Origin: Saprospiraceae bacterium
GTDB lineage: Bacteria > Bacteroidota > Bacteroidia > Chitinophagales > Saprospiraceae
Direction of reading: 5' to 3'
Length of the DNA: 64,000 nucleotides
NCBI GenBank assembly: GCA_016713025.1
Contig: JADJPZ010000004.1
Coordinates: 2,852,001 to 2,916,000, forward strand
The notes under the pieces were generated by a model that was given only the letters and a program-made list of their open reading frames with translations, was not told the origin of the DNA and made no database searches. The position numbers and the translations under genes were made by a program. Position 1 is the first letter of the stretch, and every line of letters begins with the position of its first letter. Shown one piece after another: positions 45,465 to 54,417 of this stretch.

Positions 45465-46482
45465 AAGGTGTAAATTTATAAGGTAAAACTTGCCCGCTAT
45501 TCCATTGACATACGTAAAGACTACCTTCATCATCCACCAAAACATCATGAGGATGCTTAAAGAGATGGACTGTCTGATAACTTTCTTTACACATATTTCC
45601 TTCATAGGCCGGAGTAGAACCGCCCGGAGCAGAAATCAGTTTATTGTCTTTATCCAAAATGATGACAAAGCCTGTCTCTGCATTGCCTGTGCTGCCTGAA
45701 GTCAATACTGCAGCAAATAGATAATCACCTTTGATCACCGGTCTGCAAACATTCGCTCCGGGCAATGAGATTGTTTCTAAATACTTGCCATCCATACTGA
45801 ATCTTTTGAAACAACAACGGTTTCTGTCTGTAATGATCAATGTAGGTGCAGTATTTCTGGTGTCGATACAGATGCCATGAGCATTGTCGAGATGTTTTGG
45901 CTCAGAACCTCGACCACCAAAGATATTTTTTATTTTTCCATCTGCTCCATAATGCATAATATATTGCGCTCCATATCCATCAGCTACATATATTTCACCA
46001 TTTGATGTAACAGCTGTTTCTGTAGGGATGAATTCGGTTTCATTTTGATATTTTTCGGATTCACGCGGATAATTCCATGACTGAATGATCTTCCCTTCCA
46101 GTGTCGTTTTGAAAAATTGATGTCTATCCGTATCCGTTACCAATAGAAATTCATCTCCTTTGACACCACCTATCGTTAGACCATGCCCACCGGGAAATTC
46201 ATTGCCATAAGAAGACAAGATTTTCCCGCTTTTGGACATTCTGATAAAGTTGTTTGGGGTATCGTTGGTAAGGAGGATGATTTCTCTATTTGCTGTAAAT
46301 ACCATTTCATGGCAATCTTTTACTTTGGGTAGATTTACATTGCCAGACAGCCAGTTTTTGTCCCATGAATATTTTTTATTGTTGTGTCCAAAGACGGGTT
46401 TGGATGCCTCCAATGGCATTGATATCAATGGCAAAGTGGCTAGCATGGTGGTGGATTGGGTTAGGAAGGTTCGTCGGTGCAT
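45457..46482 (-). CDS. Secreted NHL/six-bladed beta-propeller protein
   Basis: A 341-residue protein with an N-terminal export signal (MHRRTFLTQSTTMLATLPLIS, Tat-like with one RR). Propeller blades recur: NREIILLTNDT, GHGLTIGGVKGDEFLLVTD, NGEIYVADGYGAQYIMHYGADGKI, NAHGICIDTR, HPHDVLVDDEGSLYVCQW. The pattern is that of NHL-repeat lyase-like propellers. The enzymatic role is unclear. It is coupled to the downstream chitobiase-C-like gene and, apart from two toxin-antitoxin loci, continues the direction of the cytochrome cluster upstream. Confidence 0.78.
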   Translation of the reverse strand: MHRRTFLTQSTTMLATLPLISMPLEASKPVFGHNNKKYSWDKNWLSGNVNLPKVKDCHEMVFTANREIILLTNDTPNNFIRMSKSGKILSSYGNEFPGGHGLTIGGVKGDEFLLVTDTDRHQFFKTTLEGKIIQSWNYPRESEKYQNETEFIPTETAVTSNGEIYVADGYGAQYIMHYGADGKIKNIFGGRGSEPKHLDNAHGICIDTRNTAPTLIITDRNRCCFKRFSMDGKYLETISLPGANVCRPVIKGDYLFAAVLTSGSTGNAETGFVIILDKDNKLISAPGGSTPAYEGNMCKESYQTVHLFKHPHDVLVDDEGSLYVCQWNSGQVLPYKFTPYV

Positions 46483-46526
46483 GAGGGTGAGTATCTATTA
46501 AGTTAATTTGTTTTTTAAGTGATTTT

Positions 46527-46789
46527 TCATAACTTGTAATGACCTAAAAATGAATGAATTTTAATATGATCAATTTCAACTTCATAAATAAGTCTGTTCT
46601 CTTTATCAATTCTTCTTGACCATTTACCCTTCCAATTATATTTCAATGGTTCAGGTTTTCCAGTCCTTTGAATGGAGAGATTAATATAGATTTTATCAAC
46701 ATATCAATTCGATTAAGAATCTTTTTATTACGATTTTTTTTAATGTAAATAAGATCTTCAACAGCTTCTGAGCCTAACCTTATTTCCAT
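46527..46789 (-). pseudogene. YoeB-type toxin, frameshifted
   Basis: The ATG at 46789 lies inside the end of the antitoxin gene (10 bp overlap). The frame reads MEIRLGSEAVEDLIYIKKN ... ISPFKGL, then goes out of frame; after restoring one missing base in GGACT-GGAAAACC (near 46659-46670) it continues GKPEPLKYNWKGKWSRRID, KENRLIYEV and ends GHYKL. These are the catalytic landmarks of YoeB. The span of 263 bp is one base short of a multiple of three. As found, the toxin stops after about 48 residues, before its active site. Confidence 0.82.
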
Positions 46790-47001
46790 AAGTCTTCGGT
46801 TGTAATTACCGTATATTCTTCTTTTGCAAAAGACGCATCACTTCTTTTTAATTTTTCTTCAAATGCTTCATTATAAATTCTATCTGAAGTAGTTTCAAAT
46901 GGGATTTCCATTTTCTTTAACATTTCTTTGACCGCTTTCAACTTCTTTTTATCAGGTCGAACTATTAACGTATCCATATTTGATATTTTAATTTTATACA
47001 A
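46780..47001 (-). CDS. Antitoxin of the second YoeB-type pair
   Basis: A 73-residue protein, MDTLIVRPDKKKLKAVKEML near the start (a small DNA-binding-type module seen in DUF2683-like antitoxins) and an acidic C-terminus (KEEYTVITTEDLW). It overlaps the toxin start by 10 bp. It is intact while the toxin is not. It is unrelated in sequence to the antitoxin at 18174-18398, so the two pairs are not recent copies. Confidence 0.75.
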   Translation of the reverse strand: MYKIKISNMDTLIVRPDKKKLKAVKEMLKKMEIPFETTSDRIYNEAFEEKLKRSDASFAKEEYTVITTEDLWK

Positions 47002-47192
47002 ATGTAAGTCAAATTGTTTATTGTTAAAAATATTTTATCATAATCGGGCATTTTCACTCCAGTTGGATTAATATGTGAAGTGTCTTATGTATTTGATCAA
47101 AAATATCAATAACTTATTACATAATGGATTCGTATTTATTAGAACTTTTACAAGCATTCAATAATTAAATAGTGAAATCAAATGGTAAACCA

Positions 47193-47399
47193 ATGAAAAG
47201 TATAAACCCGCAATTTTTGGTCGATGATTTAGGTAATAGAACTTCTGTTTTACTTTCTTTATCAGATTATGAAGCCCTTTTGGAAGAAATTGAAGACGCT
47301 GAGGATACTAAATTATTTGAAGAATCTATGCAAGAACCCAATGAAGATAGTATAAGCTTGGACGAATATATGATAAAAAGAGGTTTGATGAATGAGTAA
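47193..47399 (+). CDS. Antitoxin of RelE-type pair
   Basis: A 68-residue protein, starting at the internal ATG 47193 (an in-frame GTG at 47172 would add seven residues). SINPQFLVDDLGNRTSVLLSLSDYEALLEEIED is the Phd/YefM-like start commonly seen before RelE toxins, and the acidic tail ends YMIKRGLMNE. It overlaps the toxin start by 8 bp. It is transcribed on the opposite strand to the neighbouring YoeB-type pair. Confidence 0.78.
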   Translation: MKSINPQFLVDDLGNRTSVLLSLSDYEALLEEIEDAEDTKLFEESMQEPNEDSISLDEYMIKRGLMNE

Positions 47400-47634
47400 T
47401 TATCAAATCAGGCTATCGAAAAAAGCGGAAAAATCTTTAGATAGCTTACCTAATCAAGTTGTCTTGTGAATCTATGATGCTCTAAAAAATCTCTCTACAA
47501 ACCCTAAGCCATTTAGGTATAAAAAATTGAAAAAGCATGAGGGGTATAGGATTAAAATAGGTGATTACAGATCAATATACACAATTAAGGAAAATGAATT
47601 AATTATATTAGTGCTAACTATTGGCTGGCCATAG
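47392..47634 (+). pseudogene. RelE-family toxin with in-frame stop
   Basis: From the ATG at 47392 the frame has 80 sense positions: MSNYQIRLSKKAEKSLDSLP ... YDALKNLSTNPKPFRYKKLK ... GYRIKIGDYRSIYTIKE ... LTIGWP, a standard RelE/ParE layout. Codon 26 (47467-47469) is TGA; the rest of the frame is open to the TAG at 47632. A C-to-T change from CGA (Arg) explains it. The normal end of RelE toxins (G-H-R) is replaced by GWP, so activity may have been altered already. Confidence 0.82.
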
Positions 47635-47746
47635 AAAAGAAATTTATGAATAATTTTAAAACTCCAAAAAAATAATTGCACTTTTTTGCCGAAAAGCAAT
47701 TTAATCTTATATCCCAAATTAATAAATTGATATCAAAATAGCTCAC

Positions 47747-49885
47747 CTATTCATAAAAAAAGATCTCATCTATAAACAACCAACCTCTTTCTCCTTTGCC
47801 TGGATGCCAATCGGGTATGCGTGGGAGATTTTGAGCTTCTATCTTGTAGTATTTGTATGACTGACCTTTCAGTGGAATATGAATAACCTCAGACTTGACC
47901 TGATCTTTCCTGTTTTTATTGAGCGGAGCTATTTTTTGATTGGATAAAACTTGAAAGTCCTTCTTATCATTACTTCCGAAAACACTTACAGCAACAGGTG
48001 GAAATACATACTGTGGCACCTGGAGTCCATAACAAAAAGATATTTTAGTTAATGCTATTGGATTTTCATATTCAAAAATAGCTGAAAAAGGATTTTCTCT
48101 GAATGCTATCCAGTTGGGATCAGGGAGATTGCTGATAGGTGCTCTCTTTCCGTTGATAAATGTAAGAGGACCTTCGCCTTTGTACTGAGCATTTGCTTGG
48201 TTGAGTAAGATACAATGATCCGGTGTAGCACCACTTTCAAAGAGTGAAAACGTCACCACATCACTTGCAAACCAACCATCCTTGACTGCCACAGCTTTGA
48301 CATCTGTAGATGACCGGATGGTAAATGGTTTAGTATATACCGTTCCATTCAATGAATCGGGTTCTGTGCCATCAAGTGTATATTTGATCTGAGTTCCTTT
48401 GATATAGTGTTTTAATTGAATTTCTTCGCTTGATTTCACTAAGTAACTTTCATTGATCATCAAAGGAGGTGAGAGTTTGATTTTCAAATCTTCACTTGTT
48501 AATTTATTGAAAGTGATAGTGGGATATTTTTTTTGCCATTCACTTACAGTGTGATCGGCAATTTTGGTGTCAGAAATAAAGATTTGTTTCAATGTCTTCA
48601 TTTTTCCGAATAGAGGCTCTATTGCTTTGGTGACACCCGTATTGGCCAATGAAAGACCTTCCAAATGACCCAAAGAAGCCAGCTTAAGCACGCCCTGATC
48701 AGTGATTTTTGTACCATTGAGAATCAATTTTTCCAAAGCTGAAAATTGCGAAACATTTTCAAGGTCGGCATCAGTCACAGGCATGTCAGCCAGGTGAAGA
48801 TGGATGAGTTGTTGTTTTGCCTTAAGCAGTGTTTTCAGATGCTCTGGCGAGTATGCTGATGCCAAAAATAATGATGCCTTTACCGCAGGACTTCCTGCAT
48901 TCAATGGCCTCACTGACATGTAGTGCGTATTTAAAGAAGCCACTGTTTTGCTGTCCAAATCAGAAAAAGTGTAAAGCTTATCTTTTTTAGCTTTTACTTT
49001 TGCTTCGTACAATTTTCTGAGAGGTTCGTCTGCGGCATAAGCACTTGCGGTTTTTGAGTAAGACGCTCCGGCATTGATCCATGCTATCAATATCTCTTTT
49101 TCCTGAGTTGTAAGTTGTGGTTTGCCATCAGGTGGCATATGTTTTTCATCTTCTATGGGCAACAAAAAACTCTGAACCATAAAACTGCTGTCAGCGTTGC
49201 CCGGTATCAGTATACGACCTGATTCTCCACCTTTCATCATGGATACTGAGTCAGTCATAATGAGTTCACCTTTGGTTTTTTCTTCATTATGGCACGTATA
49301 GCATTTCTTTTCCAAAATAGGCTCTACCAATACATTAAATACAGTTGTGGTACTGTCGATGGCCATCTCATTACTGTCGCTTTTGGGAAATAAAAACGAT
49401 TTGCCATGAGTGATTTCGGCACCTTTGTGTCCGGCTATAATAAGTAGGATGGTATTGATAGCAAGTAAAACTTTGCCTAATGCAGAGAACTTGCTCCCAA
49501 TAGTGTACAAGAGATAAACACCCATTGCAAATCCAAACCCTGTATTGCGATGAAAAGCCAGCTCAGAAATATCATATGCTTCCGGCTCATGTGAAAGTAA
49601 TGATCCTGAAATAGCAGTAATAAAAGCAAAAAAACCAGTGACTAATAGTATAAAATCCAATACCCGATCAAAATCCGGCGCAGAAAAACTATTCTTAAAC
49701 AAATATAAAAGTAAATATATCACAAACATGCCTATAGGCAAATGCAACATCAACGGATGCATCCTTCCTGCGACCTTCAATATTTCCGGCACTCCGACAA
49801 ATGTATCAAAGCCCCAAATAATTGTGGCAAGAATCGCCAGAGCAAAATTAGCGGTAGTGAGAATGTTTTTAATCTGCTGCATCAC
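47747..49885 (-). CDS. DUF2231-cytochrome c-LRR-chitobiase-C membrane protein
   Basis: A 712-residue multidomain protein. Residues ~1-165 form a DUF2231-like membrane domain with about four helices and histidines (RMHPLMLHLPIGMF, AGHKGAEITHG); ~180-290 a planctomycete-type cytochrome c domain with haem site CYTCH and distal Met in KHMPPDGKPQL; ~350-470 leucine-rich repeats (HLADMPVTDADLENVSQFSALEKL); ~485-560 a chitobiase-C-type module (IKYTLDGTEPDSLNGTVY); then a discoidin-like end. It is probably an electron-carrying, surface- or periplasm-facing protein. It overlaps the DUF1501 gene by 4 bp, so the two are coupled. Confidence 0.85.
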   Translation of the reverse strand: MMQQIKNILTTANFALAILATIIWGFDTFVGVPEILKVAGRMHPLMLHLPIGMFVIYLLLYLFKNSFSAPDFDRVLDFILLVTGFFAFITAISGSLLSHEPEAYDISELAFHRNTGFGFAMGVYLLYTIGSKFSALGKVLLAINTILLIIAGHKGAEITHGKSFLFPKSDSNEMAIDSTTTVFNVLVEPILEKKCYTCHNEEKTKGELIMTDSVSMMKGGESGRILIPGNADSSFMVQSFLLPIEDEKHMPPDGKPQLTTQEKEILIAWINAGASYSKTASAYAADEPLRKLYEAKVKAKKDKLYTFSDLDSKTVASLNTHYMSVRPLNAGSPAVKASLFLASAYSPEHLKTLLKAKQQLIHLHLADMPVTDADLENVSQFSALEKLILNGTKITDQGVLKLASLGHLEGLSLANTGVTKAIEPLFGKMKTLKQIFISDTKIADHTVSEWQKKYPTITFNKLTSEDLKIKLSPPLMINESYLVKSSEEIQLKHYIKGTQIKYTLDGTEPDSLNGTVYTKPFTIRSSTDVKAVAVKDGWFASDVVTFSLFESGATPDHCILLNQANAQYKGEGPLTFINGKRAPISNLPDPNWIAFRENPFSAIFEYENPIALTKISFCYGLQVPQYVFPPVAVSVFGSNDKKDFQVLSNQKIAPLNKNRKDQVKSEVIHIPLKGQSYKYYKIEAQNLPRIPDWHPGKGERGWLFIDEIFFYE

Positions 49886-51336
49886 ACTAAAATATCTTTT
49901 ACAACATGACCTGCCACATCCGTTAGTTTGTATCTCCGCCCAAGATGTTTATATATCAGTTTTTCATGATCGAGTCCCAAAAGATTCAATACAGTAGCAT
50001 GAAAATCATTGATGTGCATCGGATTCTCAATGATATTGTAGCCGAATTCGTCTGTTTCGCCATATACCATTCCCGGTTTTACGCCTCCACCAGCCATCCA
50101 TATACTGTAAGCCCGAGGATGATGATCCCTGCCATAGGTATCTGATGAAAGTGGTCCCTGACAGTAATTGGTTCGCCCAAATTCTCCGCCCCAGATGACC
50201 AGGGTTTCGTCGAGTAATCCTCTTTGTTTCAAATCCTGAACCAAAGCAGCCGATGCACGATCTACATCCATAGCCTGTCCGGGCATCTCACCTACTAAAT
50301 TGGAGTGTTGGTCCCATCCCTGATGATAGATCTGAACAAATCTTACGCCTGATTCTGAGAGTTTTCTGGCCAGCAGACAATTACTCGCATATGAACCAGG
50401 CACCAGGCAATCGGGTCCATATAGCTTAACCACCGAATCGGGTTCCTTGGTGATGTCCGTGATTTCGGGTACGGCGGTCTGCATCCGATAAGCCAACTCA
50501 TATTGTTCGATTTTGGTTTTGATTTCCGGATCGCCTGTATCTTCAAAATTCATAGCATTGAGCTCATTGAGATTATCAAGCATCTTCCTTCTGTCGTCAC
50601 GGGATACACCATCCTGGTCATTTAGATACAAAACCCTTTCTTCACTATTGCTGAACTGGACTCCTTGATGTTTGCTATCCAGAAAACCATTTGTCCACAA
50701 TTTGGAATATACACCTTGTCCATTTCCTTTGCCTTTGGACAACAAGACACAAAAGGCCGGAAGATTCTGATTTTCTGACCCCAAGCCATAACTCAGCCAT
50801 GCGCCCATACTCGGACGATTGCCCTGCTGTGCTCCGGTCTGCATGAAAGTCAATGCTGGATCATGATTGATAGCTTCGGTATGCATAGACTTGATGACAC
50901 AAATATCATCTGCAATTTTGGCTATATTGGGGAAAAGATCACTGATCCATGTGCCCGCATTGCCATATTGTTTGAATGGGAAATAAGAACCTACCAATGG
51001 GAACTTATCCTGATTGGCAGTCATGCCTGTGAGGCGCTGACCGTTTCTGATGGAATCCGGCAGATCCTGACCAAACATTTTATTGAGTGTAGGTTTATAA
51101 TCGAATGACTCCAATTGTGAAGGTGCACCATTCTGAAAAAGGTAGATCACTCTTTTAGCCCTGGGTGCAAAGTGCGGCAAGCCATTGATGATACTATCAG
51201 CAGCATTTGCAGGGTCATTAAATAGGTCTTTGATCATCAAAGAACCTAAAGCTACACTACCCAATCCAACACTCATCTTACTCAGAAAGTGTCTTCGGTT
51301 GATATTCAGTCTGTGTTCAAAAAATGGATTACTCAT
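49882..51336 (-). CDS. DUF1501 family protein
   Basis: A 484-residue DUF1501 protein, a sulfatase/alkaline-phosphatase-fold family of unknown reaction. A possible export signal (NRRHFLSKMSVGLGSVALGSLM) opens the protein; ARRVIYLFQNGAPSQLESFDYKP-type start (here RAKRVIYLFQNGAPSQ), FVQIYHQGWDQHSNL, VIWGGEFGRTNY and GRDHHPRAYSIWMAGGGVKPG are hallmarks with conserved Asp/His. It overlaps both neighbours by 4 bp (ATGA), forming a three-gene translationally coupled unit with the cytochrome proteins, the same pairing that is abundant in Planctomycetes. Confidence 0.88.
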   Translation of the reverse strand: MSNPFFEHRLNINRRHFLSKMSVGLGSVALGSLMIKDLFNDPANAADSIINGLPHFAPRAKRVIYLFQNGAPSQLESFDYKPTLNKMFGQDLPDSIRNGQRLTGMTANQDKFPLVGSYFPFKQYGNAGTWISDLFPNIAKIADDICVIKSMHTEAINHDPALTFMQTGAQQGNRPSMGAWLSYGLGSENQNLPAFCVLLSKGKGNGQGVYSKLWTNGFLDSKHQGVQFSNSEERVLYLNDQDGVSRDDRRKMLDNLNELNAMNFEDTGDPEIKTKIEQYELAYRMQTAVPEITDITKEPDSVVKLYGPDCLVPGSYASNCLLARKLSESGVRFVQIYHQGWDQHSNLVGEMPGQAMDVDRASAALVQDLKQRGLLDETLVIWGGEFGRTNYCQGPLSSDTYGRDHHPRAYSIWMAGGGVKPGMVYGETDEFGYNIIENPMHINDFHATVLNLLGLDHEKLIYKHLGRRYKLTDVAGHVVKDILV

Positions 51337-53654
51337 CTGGTGGATGTTTCTTCGAGGTTGAATAATAACTGTACAGTTTGCATTATAGCTGCTGTGGCTT
51401 TGATGTCCACGTCTTTTTCTATGGGATAATTGCCAAACAGCAAGATTTCGTTGGCTTTTTTATCGTCCATAGAAGTCAATGTGGTCTGGTGAAATTCTTT
51501 AATTTTTTTGATTTCGTTGGGTTTTGGTGTCCTGCAGACGATTTTTCTGAATAATTGCTCAAACTTGGCATCAGGTGCTTCTTTGATCTTTTGTGTATTT
51601 ATGGCCAAATGCCTGGCCGCTTCCAATACCTGATAATCATTCATCAATACCAATGATTGCAGTGGTGTATTGGTAGATGTTCGTTTGACTTCGCATTGAT
51701 CTCGATTGGAAGCATCAAATATGAGCATCGACGGTGGTGGTACTGTACGTTTTATAAAATGGTAAAGGCCTCGTCGATATCTTTTGTCACCCTGATCTTC
51801 CACATATGCAGCCAATTGGCCTCTACCTGATGTAGCACTTTCCCATAGTCCTTTGGGCTGATATGGTTTTACACTCGGGCCACCAATCACAGGATTTAAA
51901 AGGTCACTGGAAGCCAGAATATGATCTTTGAGCAATTCTGCTGACAATTTTAACCTTGGCCCACGTGCCAAAAATACATTTTCAGGATCTTTATTGATAT
52001 GCTCCTTAGCGACATTAGAAGATTGTTTATAAGTAGAAGACATAGCTATCTGTTTGATCAATCTCTTGATATCCCATCCATGAGACATAAAATCATAAGC
52101 CAGCCAATCCAAGAGCTCAGGATGCGATGGCAAATCTCCCTGCAAACCAAAATCCCCTGACGTCTTTACGATGCCTTTTCCAAAGAATTCCTGCCAGATA
52201 AAGTTGACAAATACCCGTGATGTCAGAGGATTTTGTGGGTCAAACATCCATTTGGCAAGTCCCAATCTACTGGGTTCAAATTTTTTGGGATCATACTTCA
52301 AGATCGCCTGAGGAGTGCCATGAGAAACAACTTCCGATGGCCTGTCATACATACCTCTGTCCAATAGTTTTGTCTGCCTGATACTCATACTATCTTTCAT
52401 GATCATGACATTGACCATGCCGGTATCCAGCTTGCTGATAAAATTCAGGATACCTTCACGATCTTCTTTGGTTATCGTCATGTATGGTGGATCGGCGAGT
52501 GATGCCAATGAAATATCACCAACCAAACCTTTTTCGTCTATCTGATTGAAAAAAGCAAAAGTGGAAAAATAATCCTTTTGTGAAATGGGATCATATTTGT
52601 GATCGTGACACTTGGCACACTCAAAAGTCATGGCCAATAATCCTTTACCAAAAGTATTGGTGCGGTCAGTGACATACTCTATACGGTACTCTTCGTCAAT
52701 GACACCTCCTTCTTGTGTGATCTTATGATTTCTATTGAATCCTGTAGCAAGGATGGTTTCTTTATTTTTATCAGGCAAAAGATCTCCTGCCAGCTGCCAG
52801 CTAACAAATTTTTTTTAATCATAATTACTATTGAAAGCATGTATCACCCAATCTCTCCATGGCCACATCGTTCGCAGACCATCATCCTGATAGCCATGAC
52901 TATCTGCATATCTGGCCACATCCATCCAAAATATGGCCATCTTCTCACCATATTGTGGACTTGCCAATGCCTTATCAAGTAACTTTTCGTAAGATTCTGA
53001 GTCAGGCTTTTTTGCAAATTCATCCTGTTGAGACAGAGTTGGTGGCAAACCTGTGATATCATGCATCATACGTTTTAGCAGGGTCGCATCATATTGTACA
53101 TCGGATGGCTCCATTCCAATATCATCCAATTTTTGAAGGATGAAGTGGTCTATTTCGTTGCTTACCCATCCATCTTTAGTATTCGGTACAGGTATTTCTT
53201 TTAATGGAATAAATGCCCAATGTTTTTGATAAACAGCGCCTTTTTTGATCCATTTTTCTATCAATGTGATTTCTTCCTTAGTAAGTGAAAGATTTGACTC
53301 GGGCGGCGGCATCATATAGTCAGGATCTTGTGAAGTGATGCGCAGATACACATCTGATTTCTCGGGGTGACCCGCCACAATTCCAAACTTGTCTTTATGA
53401 TCCTTCAGCGCAGCATAAGCTCCTTCCTCAGTATCCAATCTATAACCTGATTTGCGCTTATTGGCATCAGGGCCATGACATTTGAAGCATTTGTCAGAGA
53501 GAATGGGGCGGATATGGGTATTAAATGAAATATCACTACCTGAAACCCTATCATCAGCACAGCTGATCATAAAAGTGCAGATTGCAAATGCCATAAATAA
53601 CCCAAATAAGATTATGAATAATTTTTTATCCTTAAAATTTGTGTTGTGCGTCAT
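51333..53654 (-). pseudogene. PSCyt1-DUF1549-DUF1553 cytochrome protein with in-frame stop
   Basis: One frame of 774 codons with a TAA at 52815-52817 (codon 280). The first part has a membrane anchor/lipoprotein-like start (FMISCADD), haem site CFKCH, distal MPPPES and the DUF1549 start (WVSNEIDHFILQKLDD ... RMMHDITGLPPT ... YADSHGYQDDGLR). After the stop the same frame reads KKFVSWQLAGDLLP, a second CxxCH (FECAKCHDHKYDPIS) and DUF1553 (PLTSRVFVNFIWQEFFGKG ... STNTPLQSLVLMND). A C-to-T change of CAA (Gln) explains the stop. As drawn, the DUF1553 half would be lost, along with coupled translation of the next genes; a base error is possible. Confidence 0.86.
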
Positions 53655-53849
53655 TTAATACTGGCTTTATTGTGGCAATAAAAATAATGTGCGTAAATAT
53701 ATTTATTCTTTGAATTTAAAAGGCAAAAGAATTAATAAAATATTTAAAAATTATTTTTTTTACTTAATCTGAGGAAAATACTTTAATATAACTTAAAAGA
53801 ACTTTAAGTCCGAATTTCTGTTTTTCAGTCAGAGTAAATTATTAAGTAC

Positions 53850-54404
53850 ATGCAATCCAATTCTCTTGAAGGCAAACTGGTAAGCCAATCCAAAACCGTA
53901 ATGACCGAAATGATCATGCCCAATGACACCAATCCGATGGGAAATCTGATGGGCGGGTATCTTATGAGATGGATGGACATAGCGTGTGCAGTATGTGCTG
54001 CAAGGCATTGTGGTTCACAAGTAGCAACAGCATCCGTTGACCATATATCTTTTCATGAGCCGATAAAATTGGGAGATGTCATAACACTTACCGCCACAGT
54101 CACTAGGGCTTTTAACACATCAGTGGAGATCTATGTGGAAGTTTCGGCAGCAGAAATAACCGGAGCAAACCCAAGGCAATCCAATCATGCCTATTTTACT
54201 TTTGTAGCTATAGACACATCTACTGGTAAGCCTATGGAGGTGCCACCGGTAATACCGCTCACCAATGATGAAAAAAAACAATTTGAGGTAGCAAGCAGAA
54301 GAAGAGAATTACGGCTGATACTTGCAGGAAAAATTAAGCCGGAAGAAGCAAAAGAATTGAGATCATTTTTTAATGAAATCGATAAAGTCAAAATTCCTGT
54401 GTAA
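53850..54404 (+). CDS. Acyl-CoA thioesterase (hotdog fold)
   Basis: A 184-residue hotdog thioesterase of the YciA/BACH type. MIMPNDTNPMGNLMGGYLMRWMDIACAVCA carries the key Asn/Asp residues, ASVDHISFHEPIKLGDVITL the central strands with the catalytic Asp region, and a helical C-terminal extension (EVASRRRELRLILAGKIKPEEA) follows. It hydrolyses acyl-CoA in the cytoplasm. It is convergent with mqnD, 13 bp apart, and divergent from the cytochrome operon. Confidence 0.88.
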   Translation: MQSNSLEGKLVSQSKTVMTEMIMPNDTNPMGNLMGGYLMRWMDIACAVCAARHCGSQVATASVDHISFHEPIKLGDVITLTATVTRAFNTSVEIYVEVSAAEITGANPRQSNHAYFTFVAIDTSTGKPMEVPPVIPLTNDEKKQFEVASRRRELRLILAGKIKPEEAKELRSFFNEIDKVKIPV

Positions 54405-54417
54405 TAGAGCACTGTTG

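Noticed and set aside
46483..47746. Integrative element boundaries around the two toxin-antitoxin loci
   Set aside because: No flanking direct repeats, integrase or tRNA gene could be found, so no mobile element is claimed.
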